IMG/VR virus record: IMGVR_UViG_3300009537_000136
Coordinates: 1 to 27,797 of that record
From: a virus
DNA length: 27,797 nucleotides
Reading direction: 5' to 3' (one strand)
The notes under the pieces were generated by a model. That model worked only from the letters and a program-made list of their open reading frames with translations. It searched no databases and was not told the DNA's origin. Shown here in pieces: positions 4,805 to 12,518 of the stretch. The position numbers and the translations under genes are program-made. Each line of letters begins with the position of its first letter. The stretch's first letter is position 1.

Positions 4805-5324
4805 ACCGTGGAATCTTCAATGGTGGCTGAACCTCATTGTTCGCCGACGTATCAGGAAGTTCGTCCGACGATGCACCGCCGAGGGGATCTTCTCCGCCCC
4901 GATCCTCGACGCGGGCTGCGGATACCGATCGAGCTACCCGGAGATACAGATCCAGCCCTACCACACTCTCGACCTCGCCGCCGAACTCAAACCCGATTAC
5001 GTCGGTGACATCTGCAACATGCTCGGCATTCCCGACAACCGATACCGATCCATCGTCTGTACCGAAGTGCTCGAACACGTACGCGGACCCATCGCAGCCC
5101 TCGAAGAATGCTGGCGAGTCCTCCAGCCGGGAGGCTCCATCGTCATTACAACGCCGTTCTGGTATCCGATCCACGAGAAGCCTTATCAGGAAGACCACTG
5201 GCGATTCACCGAAACAGGGATCAAGATCCTTCTTGAAAGAGCGGGGTTCACGGACATCAAAACCGAAAACGCCGGTCGGAAGCTCAGGCCGACGGGAGTC
5301 TTTACTGTCGCGAGGAAACCATGA
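4785..5324 (+). CDS. Class I SAM-dependent methyltransferase (Methyltransf_11-like)
   Basis: Encodes 179 aa from TTG 4785, with GAGGGAGA at 4771-4778 and a 20-nt overlap with the upstream gene. No ATG or GTG start leaves motif I intact. The sequence shows ILDAGCGYRSS (40-50, motif I), TLDLAAELKPDYVGDIC (61-77, motif II region), VCTEVLEHV (91-99, motif IV with the EVLEHV signature) and LQPGGSIVITTPF (113-125, motif V/VI). The N-terminal NLYRARPWNLQWWLNLIVRR is an aromatic/basic helix. It ends in ARKP through the second junction motif. A glycan or small-molecule substrate is inferred from its neighbours. Confidence 0.8.
   Translation: MNLYRARPWNLQWWLNLIVRRRIRKFVRRCTAEGIFSAPILDAGCGYRSSYPEIQIQPYHTLDLAAELKPDYVGDICNMLGIPDNRYRSIVCTEVLEHVRGPIAALEECWRVLQPGGSIVITTPFWYPIHEKPYQEDHWRFTETGIKILLERAGFTDIKTENAGRKLRPTGVFTVARKP
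5310..5324 (+). promoter_or_regulatory. Second type of gene junction, copy 2
   Basis: GCGAGGAAACCATGA: end of one methyltransferase gene (ARKP) fused to the ribosome site and start of the next. Compare 4071-4085. Confidence 0.7.
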
Positions 5325-6325
5325 AACAGGAGATTCCGTCCTTCAGCTCGTATCAGACGCTTGAGCGCAAACTGCATGGTCCCGGCGCACCGAACCGAAA
5401 CATCCATGATCGAATTATCGAGTGCGGCTTGAGTGACTACATGGACGAGGACTCCGCCGTTCTCGACCTCGGCTGCAATCGAGGATACTTCGGCATCGCA
5501 ATGTCCGGAAAGATCAAGAGCTACACCGGCGTCGAAGTGTCCTCCGAGATCGAATTCGGAATCAAGGAGGCTGAACAAAGAAATATAAAAAACTGTGAAT
5601 ATGTACGAAGCACGATTGAGGAATTTTCGGTGAACAACGAAAAAACCTACGATCTAATTCTTTCGCTCGCCGTGATTGCATATCTCGAGTGGGACATGCC
5701 GAAGCTTTCTGAATGGTTGGAATCGATTTGCAATCCGAATGCCATCGTAATAGTTGAGGGACACCCCGATGGATACATGGGAGAGCCGGATAGATGCCTT
5801 AACCCCTTGATCGACGCAATGAAGTACAGATCCGTGGAAGTCAAGCGATTCAATACTTTCGATAGGGGGATGAAGAGATCCATAGTTCACTTCCGTATGC
5901 CGTTTAGTTCCGGCATGGCATCTCGTATATTTCGGGACGGTGAGACGATCACAAAACTGTATCGCCACGAATCCGAAAGGGAGGAACAGGTGATATGTCA
6001 TCATCGAAAAAACGAGGCCATTGCATACCAAGCCCTCGAAGGATGTTCGGGTTTCCCTCGAATCGAATCGATTGACGATTATTCCATCGTCATGAATTAC
6101 GTCGGCGAGCCCGTAACGCCGGACACACTTCCGTCCGACTGGCGCGAGCAGATCCGGCGGATCGAATCGGAAATGGATGCTCGTGGAATATGGCACGCGG
6201 ACGCTAAGACGAACAATATATGCGTCCTCGATGGGAAGTTGACCCTGGTCGACCTCGGCATGTTTCACCGATCCAGCGACAGATATACGAGCCCGATAAA
6301 ACACATAGAGGGGATGCTTAAATGA
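5321..6325 (+). CDS. Methyltransferase-kinase fusion protein
   Basis: Encodes 334 aa from ATG 5321. Residues 1 to about 190 form a class I methyltransferase: VLDLGCNRGYFGIAM (47-61, motif I), YTGVEVS (68-74, acidic motif II), YDLILSLAVIAYLEW (110-124, motif IV region). Residues ~200-330 form a small kinase fold: RDGETITKLY, with K212 at the beta-3 Lys position, E232 in KNEAIAYQALE as a candidate helix-C Glu, a hinge-like SIVMNYVGEP (255-264), the catalytic loop HADAKTNN (292-299, exact HxDxKxxN) and LVDLGMF (309-315, DxG metal motif). A Gly-rich loop is not clear. The pieces share one uninterrupted frame and catalytic residues are intact, so both domains may be active. Phosphorylation and methylation of one sugar acceptor is a reasonable guess. 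Overlaps the next gene by ATGA. Confidence 0.75.
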   Translation: MKQEIPSFSSYQTLERKLHGPGAPNRNIHDRIIECGLSDYMDEDSAVLDLGCNRGYFGIAMSGKIKSYTGVEVSSEIEFGIKEAEQRNIKNCEYVRSTIEEFSVNNEKTYDLILSLAVIAYLEWDMPKLSEWLESICNPNAIVIVEGHPDGYMGEPDRCLNPLIDAMKYRSVEVKRFNTFDRGMKRSIVHFRMPFSSGMASRIFRDGETITKLYRHESEREEQVICHHRKNEAIAYQALEGCSGFPRIESIDDYSIVMNYVGEPVTPDTLPSDWREQIRRIESEMDARGIWHADAKTNNICVLDGKLTLVDLGMFHRSSDRYTSPIKHIEGMLK

Positions 6326-7158
6326 AACTGATCGGCATGATGCTGGCTCGGAATGAGGGGTGGATTATCGGGTATTCGGCGCGGGTGGCGCTGGAGTGGT
6401 GTGACCATTTGATTTTCTATGGCCACAACTGCACGGACGAAACAGCTGATAAATTGCCGGGACATAGAACAACACACCGATGGATTAGCAGTTCGAATTG
6501 GGACGAAATGAAAATCCGCCAAGACATGCTCGAACTCGGAAGAAAGGAAGAAGGCACCCACTTCGCAATCATCGACGCCGATGAAATCGTCACCAAGAAC
6601 CTGTCCCCCGATTTCATACGATCAGAATTCGAGGCGCTCGGCCAAGGGCAGATACTGAACCTTCCGATGATCCCCGTGTGGAGAGGATTCGACAAGCATC
6701 GGGTTGACCCGTGTGTGTGGACCCGCTCAAAGATCACGGTCGGATTCTGCGATCATCCCGACCTCTGCTATCAGGACCGGGACGGATACCAGCACCACAA
6801 CCGACCGCCGAAGAACTATCAGGTATCCGTGAATGCCTCTCCGATATCGGGTGGTGTTCTCCATTGCCAGTGGGCGTGGTGGCGCAGAGTCCTTGCAAAG
6901 CATATCTGGTATCGAATGATGGAACACGGCCGCTGGCCCGGACGGGAGACCGTCGAGCAGCTCAACCGCAAGTACGACCAGGCCCTTGACGAAACCGGAC
7001 TGAAACTTGAGGCACTGCCGTATGAATGGCACTGGCCGGAGTACGAGTCATTCCTCGACACGTCTTCAGAAAGCACTTGGCATGAAGAGGAGATTAAGCG
7101 TATGCTGGATGAACACGGGCGGGAGTATTTCGAGGGGTTGGATCTGAGGGGGTTTTAA
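6322..7158 (+). CDS. Glycosyltransferase family 2-like protein
   Basis: Encodes 278 aa from ATG 6322. The N-terminus LIGMMLARNEGWIIGYS (3-19) is the classic start of GT2-like enzymes that begin with a strand and ARNE. HFAIIDADEIV (80-90) carries the DxD motif within DADE. A later segment with HCQWAWWRRVLAK (181-193) provides the His/Trp block often seen in related transferases. The C-terminal third is charged and helical (YEWHWPEYESFL). It closes the sugar island, and its stop (TAA 7156-7158) shares a base with the terminase small-subunit start. Like its neighbours it has no signal peptide or membrane segment. Confidence 0.75.
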   Translation: MKLIGMMLARNEGWIIGYSARVALEWCDHLIFYGHNCTDETADKLPGHRTTHRWISSSNWDEMKIRQDMLELGRKEEGTHFAIIDADEIVTKNLSPDFIRSEFEALGQGQILNLPMIPVWRGFDKHRVDPCVWTRSKITVGFCDHPDLCYQDRDGYQHHNRPPKNYQVSVNASPISGGVLHCQWAWWRRVLAKHIWYRMMEHGRWPGRETVEQLNRKYDQALDETGLKLEALPYEWHWPEYESFLDTSSESTWHEEEIKRMLDEHGREYFEGLDLRGF

Positions 7159-7772
7159 TGTCAACCAAGCTCACCGAAAAACAGAAACGATTTTGCCTTG
7201 AGTATTTGATTGACTTCAATGCAACTCAAGCCGCTGTCCGCGCTGGCTACTCAAAGAAGACATCAAAACAGATTGGATCTGAAAACTTGTCCAAACCTGT
7301 CTTGCAAGAGTTCTTGGCTAAAAAGGTAACGAGAGTCAACGAAAAGCTCGAACTCACCGTCGAACGAATCCTCGAAGAACAGATGCGACTTGCATTCGTT
7401 GACACGTCAAAGTTGTTTGATGAAGACGGCAACCTTATTCCGATTAACGAACTGCCCGAAGACATCACAAGGGCAATCTCATCAGTAAATATTGAACAGA
7501 TCTCACTCACAGATGACAAGGGAGGCGAAACCGTCACTAGGAAATTTCGATACAAATTATGGGACAAGAAGGATGCCCTTGCTAAACTCATGCAATATAT
7601 GGGAATGCTGGTCACCAAGAATGAACATTCCGGCCCCAACGGCGAACCCATCCGAACAGAAACAAAGACCGAAGCCACCATCAACTTGAAGAACCTCAGC
7701 GATGACGAACTTAAAAATCTCAGACAGATCCTTGGTCGAACTCGCTTCGAACATTTCGGAAGCCGCAATTGA
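7158..7772 (+). CDS. terS: Terminase small subunit
   Basis: Encodes 204 aa from ATG 7158. The N-terminus KLTEKQKRFCLEYLIDFNATQAAVRAGYSKKTSKQIGS is the helix-turn-helix typical of Terminase_2 (P27/XtmA-type) small subunits, which recognise packaging sites and load DNA onto the large subunit. The middle contains the usual RILEEQMRLAFVDTSKLFDEDG segment, where a DxxxLFDxxG motif is common. The C-terminus is polar and ends with basic residues. The GAGGGGG run at 7146-7152 supplies the ribosome site. It lies directly upstream of, and overlaps by 71 nt, the large-subunit gene. Confidence 0.9.
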   Translation: MSTKLTEKQKRFCLEYLIDFNATQAAVRAGYSKKTSKQIGSENLSKPVLQEFLAKKVTRVNEKLELTVERILEEQMRLAFVDTSKLFDEDGNLIPINELPEDITRAISSVNIEQISLTDDKGGETVTRKFRYKLWDKKDALAKLMQYMGMLVTKNEHSGPNGEPIRTETKTEATINLKNLSDDELKNLRQILGRTRFEHFGSRN

Positions 7773-9240
7773 TCGGGAGCTGTGCGGACGGAAACTCAAG
7801 CCGTTCATCGAGGCGGCATGGCATGTGGTCGAGCCAGGCCGACAGTTTGTTGACAACTGGCACATCGACGCGATCGCCGACCACCTCGAAGCCGTTCGAT
7901 CCGAACAGATCCGGAACCTTGTCATCACCATGCCGCCCCGGCATATGAAATCACTGACCGTCTCGGTGTTCTTCCCGGTCTGGTGGTGGACGACCGAGCC
8001 GCACATCCAGTTTCTTTATTCCTCGTACTCCCAGATCCTCGCGACGCGAGACAGCTTGAAGTGCCGGCGGATCGTTCAGCACCCATGGTTTCAAGCCCGA
8101 TGGGGGGACGTCTTTTCAATGACCGGGGATCAGAACTTGAAGATGAGGTTCGAGAACGATCAAAGCGGATATCGGATCGCAACGAGCGTGGGCGGGACCG
8201 CGACGGGGGACGGAGGCGACGTCGTCGCCTGTGATGATCCGCACAACATAAAAGATGCAGAGTCCGAGGCGATCCGAGGCAGCACCGTGGACTGGTGGGA
8301 TCAGGTTATGAGTACTCGACTCAACGATCCGAAGACCGGGCGCCGCATCGTCATCCAGCAGAGGACGCACGAGGAAGATCTGGCCGGGCATTTGATCGAA
8401 AAGGGCTGGACGGAGCTGAGGCTTCCGGCGGAGTTTGAGCCGGAGCATCGGTGCATAATCGATGTAACCGGATTCAAGGATCCACGGACTGAACGAGATG
8501 AACTGCTATGGCCGGAACGCATGGGTCGCGAAGACCTCAACGAGCTGAAGCTCGACCTCGGCCCGTACGGTTCAGCCGGTCAGCTCCAACAACGGCCCGC
8601 CCCGCTCGAAGGCGGGATATACAAGCGGGAATGGATTCGGGAGTTTCAATGGGATGAAGGCAACCCGGTCGTTGACGGGAAGACGTATCCGATCAAGAAC
8701 ATGATCCGCGTTGGGTTCGTCGATCTTGCCGCTAGTATGCGGGAGTCGGCGGACTTCACGAACATCGACATCTACGCGGGGGAACGAGCGACCAAACGCT
8801 TGTTCAAGCTCCACGAGATCAACGCTCGGATGGAGGCACCGGAGATCCTGACGACTCTTGAGCAGATCCGGGACGATTACGGGCTGGCAAAGATCTTCAT
8901 CGAGTCCGCAGGGTTCCAGCTCGCATTCTGTCAGCTTGCCAGGCGAGCAGGACTTCCGATCGAGGAGCTCAAAGCCGATCGGGACAAGATCGCTCGCGCC
9001 CTCGGAGCGGTCCCCCTATGGTCTCGCGGTCTGTTCTGGGTTCCGGCGCATGCCGATTGGAGGGTGGCCCGCGACCGGGAACTGTTCACGTTCCCGAACG
9101 TCAAGCACGATGATCGATGCGATACCGAAGCATATGCCTGTATCTGGTGGCAGAATATCATTCGACGGACTCGGCCCATGACAGATGCAGCGAGAAACGG
9201 CCATACATCCACGGCGAATCCTCTTCGGGGGATGATATGA
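7702..9240 (+). CDS. terL: Terminase large subunit (ATPase and nuclease)
   Basis: Encodes 512 aa if it starts at ATG 7702. That start overlaps the small subunit by 71 nt and has no strong ribosome site, so a later start near residue 10-30 is possible. The ATPase domain shows VITMPPRHMKS (74-84, Walker A in the PPRHxKS form), VVACDDP (174-180, Walker B) and RIVIQQRTHEEDLAGHL (215-231, coupling motif III). The RNase H-like nuclease domain shows GFVDLAAS (338-345), IESAG (400-404) and KHDDRCDTEAYA (468-479), giving the acidic triad. The length is normal for Terminase_6-type motors. It cuts concatemers and pumps DNA into the prohead through the portal. Confidence 0.95.
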   Translation: MTNLKISDRSLVELASNISEAAIDRELCGRKLKPFIEAAWHVVEPGRQFVDNWHIDAIADHLEAVRSEQIRNLVITMPPRHMKSLTVSVFFPVWWWTTEPHIQFLYSSYSQILATRDSLKCRRIVQHPWFQARWGDVFSMTGDQNLKMRFENDQSGYRIATSVGGTATGDGGDVVACDDPHNIKDAESEAIRGSTVDWWDQVMSTRLNDPKTGRRIVIQQRTHEEDLAGHLIEKGWTELRLPAEFEPEHRCIIDVTGFKDPRTERDELLWPERMGREDLNELKLDLGPYGSAGQLQQRPAPLEGGIYKREWIREFQWDEGNPVVDGKTYPIKNMIRVGFVDLAASMRESADFTNIDIYAGERATKRLFKLHEINARMEAPEILTTLEQIRDDYGLAKIFIESAGFQLAFCQLARRAGLPIEELKADRDKIARALGAVPLWSRGLFWVPAHADWRVARDRELFTFPNVKHDDRCDTEAYACIWWQNIIRRTRPMTDAARNGHTSTANPLRGMI

Positions 9241-9254
9241 TTTTCTCGTTTTCC

Positions 9255-9283
9255 TTGACGGACGACTGCCAATTCGGTTAATT
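9255..9283 (+). promoter_or_regulatory. Weak promoter candidate before the portal gene
   Basis: TTGACG at 9255-9260 is close to a sigma-70 -35 box. GTTAAT at 9277-9282 (16-nt spacing, 4/6 to TATAAT) is a poor -10. It lies in the only sizeable gap (49 nt) between terminase and portal. The portal start has no clear Shine-Dalgarno site. Confidence 0.25.
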
Positions 9284-9289
9284 GCACCC

Positions 9290-10765
9290 ATGGCACACAT
9301 AAAATTCAATCGATCAAACATCATCCGACAGCATTATACGTCGGCTCTTCGTTCAGCCTATCTCGGCCACGAGATATTTGACCCGGATTATGCGACCCAG
9401 AGAGACGTGGAAATCTGGGACAAGCTCCGGCGTGACGGAAAGATCCTGAGCCTGATTGAGCGTCGCCTGTTCGGGGTCGCAGCCGCCGAGCCGATCTGTG
9501 AAGCAGCATCCGATCGACCGGAAGACAAGATGGTTGCAGCAGCGATGGACGACCTGATCAAGAAGATCAAGAAGTTCCCGACCGCTCGAAAGCTCCTCGC
9601 CAAGTCTGTATTCCGTGGCGATGCGTGGGCGGCGATCTCCGGACGACGCGACAATCTGGCCCTGTCAACCGATGTGGCACCGAGAAACTGGTGGGTGCCC
9701 CGGAAGCTTGTGGACGTGGACCGAAACCGATTTCGGCAAGTGGTCGACGAAGAGTATCGACAGACGCACGGCGGCATTCGGACCAAATGGCAGATTTACA
9801 AGTTCAAGCAAGAGCAGCAGACCGACGACTGGGAAGACCTCGGCGAACGGCGTCAATGGTTTGTTCGCGTCGTCTTTGACGAATCTGAAGAGTCTCTCGG
9901 CTACGGCCTAGGACTTCAGGGCGGAATGTACTACTACGCCCGAGCCAAGGCCGTCGCCCTCGCTGACGGCGTTGATGGTCTCAAGCGATGGGCGCAGGGA
10001 CTCCTGAAGGTCAAGGTCGGAAGCTCGCAGATCGGGGACGAGAACTCAACCACATCCGACATTCAAGACGCATGGATCAACGTTTTGAAGAAGCACCTCG
10101 CCGAACATATCCTCGTCTATTTCGAGGACGACGAGGTGGATGTGGTTCAATGGGACGGCAAGGGCCATGAGATCGTCATGGATCTCGTGAACTACTTTGA
10201 CAACTGCCTGAGCCAGCTCGTCCTGATGTCGGTCCTTCCGACGGGTGGTGGAGATCAAGCCGAGGGATCGTTTGCACGAGCCAAGGTCGAGGAGGGTCAA
10301 CAGGACTCGGTGATCAACTTCGATCAGAAGACTATGTATGAAGACATCACCAACGACCTTCTGACGCTTCTGTGGAAGACCAACATCGCCCAGTTCCGCG
10401 AGATGCTCGTGGATGCTGGACTCTCTCCGGTCGCATCCATGCCGAGTCTGGTCCCCTCGAACGTCGAGATATTCGACCCCGTAGAACAGATGCAGATCAT
10501 TGAAGGTGCATCGAGGATCGGCCTTCCCCTCAAGAAGGAAGAGGTCTACCAGCGGATCGGATTCACCATGCCGGCTGATGACGATGAAATCTTTGTCGGG
10601 GAGCAACCCCAACAACCGGGCGCGTTTGGCGGCATGTTTTCGAGGGAGGAAGAGCCCCCGATCATCGTTAATCCTCGCCTTAATGGATCGGACGGACAAT
10701 TCAAGTTCATCGGCGACAGCATAAAGGCGGCCAATGGGAAATCCACTTCTCCACCCGGAGCGTGA
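9290..10765 (+). CDS. Portal protein (DUF935 / Mu gp29-like)
   Basis: Encodes 491 aa from ATG 9290. It resembles DUF935 portals in length and in its blocks: an N-terminal segment with KLRRDGKILSLIERRL (46-60), a region rich in aromatics before the channel (MYYYARAKAVALADGVDGLKRWAQGLLKVKV, 213-243), then LSQLVLMSVLPTGGGDQAEGSFARAKVEEGQQD (308-339) and YEDITNDLLTLLWKTN (350-365). The C-terminus has GLPLKKEEVYQRIGFTMP, a helix-proline block shared by these portals. The portal is the dodecameric DNA gate and docking site for terminase and connector. It overlaps the gpF-like gene by 32 nt. Confidence 0.9.
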   Translation: MAHIKFNRSNIIRQHYTSALRSAYLGHEIFDPDYATQRDVEIWDKLRRDGKILSLIERRLFGVAAAEPICEAASDRPEDKMVAAAMDDLIKKIKKFPTARKLLAKSVFRGDAWAAISGRRDNLALSTDVAPRNWWVPRKLVDVDRNRFRQVVDEEYRQTHGGIRTKWQIYKFKQEQQTDDWEDLGERRQWFVRVVFDESEESLGYGLGLQGGMYYYARAKAVALADGVDGLKRWAQGLLKVKVGSSQIGDENSTTSDIQDAWINVLKKHLAEHILVYFEDDEVDVVQWDGKGHEIVMDLVNYFDNCLSQLVLMSVLPTGGGDQAEGSFARAKVEEGQQDSVINFDQKTMYEDITNDLLTLLWKTNIAQFREMLVDAGLSPVASMPSLVPSNVEIFDPVEQMQIIEGASRIGLPLKKEEVYQRIGFTMPADDDEIFVGEQPQQPGAFGGMFSREEEPPIIVNPRLNGSDGQFKFIGDSIKAANGKSTSPPGA

Positions 10766-11702
10766 ACTTGACCGGCTGTCGGATCGGTCGGTCCGAACGT
10801 TTGTCGAGGACATCAACGATCTGATCGCGTCTCACATCAGCGGTTCACCCGAACGGATGGACATCGCCGTTGAGAACCTCGCCGAGACTCTAAGCGCGAC
10901 CATGGCCCTCGCCGACCTGATCGGACGACGCCGGGCTATGCTCGAACTCAACAATTTTCAGAACCGCGGACTCATGCCGGATCGGAATATGGTCGTTCTT
11001 GATCGGGCGAATACAACGCCTTTGGTTGCAAATGTTCCTTTTCGTGAGGCATTCGAAAATCTGTTGAGCAAGATACCGATTGGAGTTGATGAACGCTTGG
11101 CTCGCATATTTGATGTTCGGACGCTCGGCGAGGCCGTTGCAGAAGCTTATTCCCGATCCAATGTATTTGCCCTCGCGGGAGCTGCCGATTCGGTGGTTGC
11201 CTCGAGGGTTCAATCTTTGATTCAGAGCTCGATCCTGAATGGCCTCCCCGCACCGACGGCGCAACAGGCGATTGCGAACCTCGGAGAATTCAGTCAGTCC
11301 TATTCCCGGACGGTGTATCGAACGAACCTGACCTCAGCCTATTCAGCCGGAAGGATTCAGACGGCCCTCGATCCGAATATCCGGCAGATTGCCCCCGCAC
11401 TCATGTTTGTGACACAGAGAGATTCGGACGTAAGGGCAGGTCGGCAACAGGACCACGGGGAGAATCACGCGGCCCTCGATGGAATGATCGCAGCCCCCGA
11501 CGATCCGATCTGGCGTGAATGGGCTCCCCCCCTTGGATACAACTGTCGATGTTCTCTGCGATTTGTCCCGATCCTCGAAGTCGAACGCAAGGGACTCCTC
11601 CTGAACGGACAGATGAGATCAGCATCTGCACCAGCCGGCGCGTCGAAAAACCCACGGTTTGGAAGACGTCCGGATTCAGCATTCTATCCGAGATCAGCAT
11701 GA
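10734..11702 (+). CDS. Minor head protein (Mu gpF / SPP1 gp7-like)
   Basis: Encodes 322 aa from ATG 10734. The C-terminal half matches the Phage_Mu_F family: SRTVYRTNLTSAYSAGRIQTALDP (191-214), then RDSDVRAGRQQDHGENHAALDGMIAAPDDPIWREWAPPLGYNCRCSLRFV (229-278) with the conserved His (H245) and CxC (271-273) before a strand. The N-terminal helical part binds portal in related phages. The protein is needed for head assembly and may be ejected with DNA in some relatives. It overlaps the portal gene and ends in an ATGA overlap with the next gene. Confidence 0.9.
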   Translation: MGNPLLHPERELDRLSDRSVRTFVEDINDLIASHISGSPERMDIAVENLAETLSATMALADLIGRRRAMLELNNFQNRGLMPDRNMVVLDRANTTPLVANVPFREAFENLLSKIPIGVDERLARIFDVRTLGEAVAEAYSRSNVFALAGAADSVVASRVQSLIQSSILNGLPAPTAQQAIANLGEFSQSYSRTVYRTNLTSAYSAGRIQTALDPNIRQIAPALMFVTQRDSDVRAGRQQDHGENHAALDGMIAAPDDPIWREWAPPLGYNCRCSLRFVPILEVERKGLLLNGQMRSASAPAGASKNPRFGRRPDSAFYPRSA

Positions 11703-12280
11703 GTGTTTCGACCGACGCGAAAAGCATTGAGAAGATGTTTGGTCTGTGGAGAGGAAGAGAGGCGGTCCTGATCGGAGGATCTCCCGAACTCGAATCGTTC
11801 AACTGGGATGTCCTCGAATTCCATCTCACCCTAGGACTGAACGCCGCATACATCGTCGGATCTCCGATTGTCGATGCCGTCATGATTAAAGATCGACGCC
11901 TCATCAACAATATCGAAACGATCGACATCCCCATGATCTACATCAAACGAGGCCCGACGGATGACCTCGGATGGGACAATTCATTCGGACTTATTGAACG
12001 CCGCGAGTGGAGCGAGAGTCTGGCTGATGGCGTGTACGTCGGAGACACGACGGCTGTGTCGGCCCTCAATTTTCTTCAGATTATTGGAGTGTCTCGAATC
12101 ATCCTGATCGGATTCTCCGGAAAGACCAAGGGCCATTGGCATCACGAATATCCTCTCGACTGGGAAGCCGATGATTACGAGAAACAGCGTGATGAGATCC
12201 GAGGGTTTTTGCGTCCTCAAGATTATATTTTGACCGTTGAACAGGCCGAGGAGTATCTTTCTTATCATGCAACATTCTAA
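11699..12280 (+). CDS. DUF115-like protein (putative sugar-transfer or nucleotide-binding)
   Basis: I start at ATG 11699, which overlaps the upstream stop; the open frame before it is a gpF shadow. The 193-aa product has VLIGGSPELESF (23-34), a Gly/Ser nucleotide-loop-like start, then LTLGLNAAYI (43-52) and TTAVSALNFLQIIGVSRIILIGFSG (117-141). This series resembles DUF115 (MptE/Maf-like) proteins found in phages and in flagellin or glycan modification loci. The following GHWHHEYPLDW (145-155) is His-rich and may bind metal. It sits inside the head operon, far from the sugar island, so it looks like an inserted accessory gene. Family assignment is by pattern only. Confidence 0.55.
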   Translation: MSVSTDAKSIEKMFGLWRGREAVLIGGSPELESFNWDVLEFHLTLGLNAAYIVGSPIVDAVMIKDRRLINNIETIDIPMIYIKRGPTDDLGWDNSFGLIERREWSESLADGVYVGDTTAVSALNFLQIIGVSRIILIGFSGKTKGHWHHEYPLDWEADDYEKQRDEIRGFLRPQDYILTVEQAEEYLSYHATF

Positions 12281-12443
12281 AAAAATAGAAAATTCACTTG
12301 ACACGCCCATGGGAAAAAAATTACAAAGCAAGCAGTTAGATCGATATCTGGCTGATATCGAGCAACATGCGAAGGGGATGTTGAAAGCAGTAAGGCTCGC
12401 GAGGCGAGTCACAAACAGGGAACGGGATATAAAAACAATCTGA
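12267..12443 (+). CDS. Small basic hypothetical protein, 58 aa
   Basis: ATG 12267 overlaps the end of the DUF115-like gene by 14 nt, with GAGGAG at 12249-12254. An internal ATG at 12309 would give 44 aa. The product is very basic, with no cysteine and a helix (KQLDRYLADIEQHAKGMLKAVRLARRV) that could bind nucleic acid. The sequence is clearly richer in A+T than its neighbours and is followed 25 nt later by a strong terminator. Together with the preceding gene it has the look of a moron. Function is unknown. Confidence 0.5.
   Translation: MQHSKKIENSLDTPMGKKLQSKQLDRYLADIEQHAKGMLKAVRLARRVTNRERDIKTI
12298..12327 (+). promoter_or_regulatory. Promoter-like sequence (weak)
   Basis: A perfect TTGACA (12298-12303) is followed 18 nt later by TACAAA (12322-12327, 4/6 to TATAAT) in an A-rich stretch. 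It lies inside the small 58-aa gene and upstream of a terminator, so its role is unclear. Confidence 0.25.
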
Positions 12444-12468
12444 CCTCACCCCCGAGGTTTGTTGACTG

Positions 12469-12506
12469 CCCCGGCGAATCATAGGATTTGCCGGGGTGTT
12501 TTTTTT
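12469..12506 (+). terminator. Strong intrinsic terminator
   Basis: CCCCGGCGAATC (12469-12480) pairs with GATTTGCCGGGG (12485-12496), 12 bp with one G-T, closing a 4-nt loop, followed by TGTTTTTTTT. The T-tract ends only 12 nt before the ATG of the protease/scaffold gene. Confidence 0.9.
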
Positions 12507-12518
12507 GGGAACGAAACA

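Noticed and set aside
12459-12518. Upstream start for the protease/scaffold gene
   Set aside because: That start would place the terminator hairpin within the coding region; ATG 12519 is the natural start.
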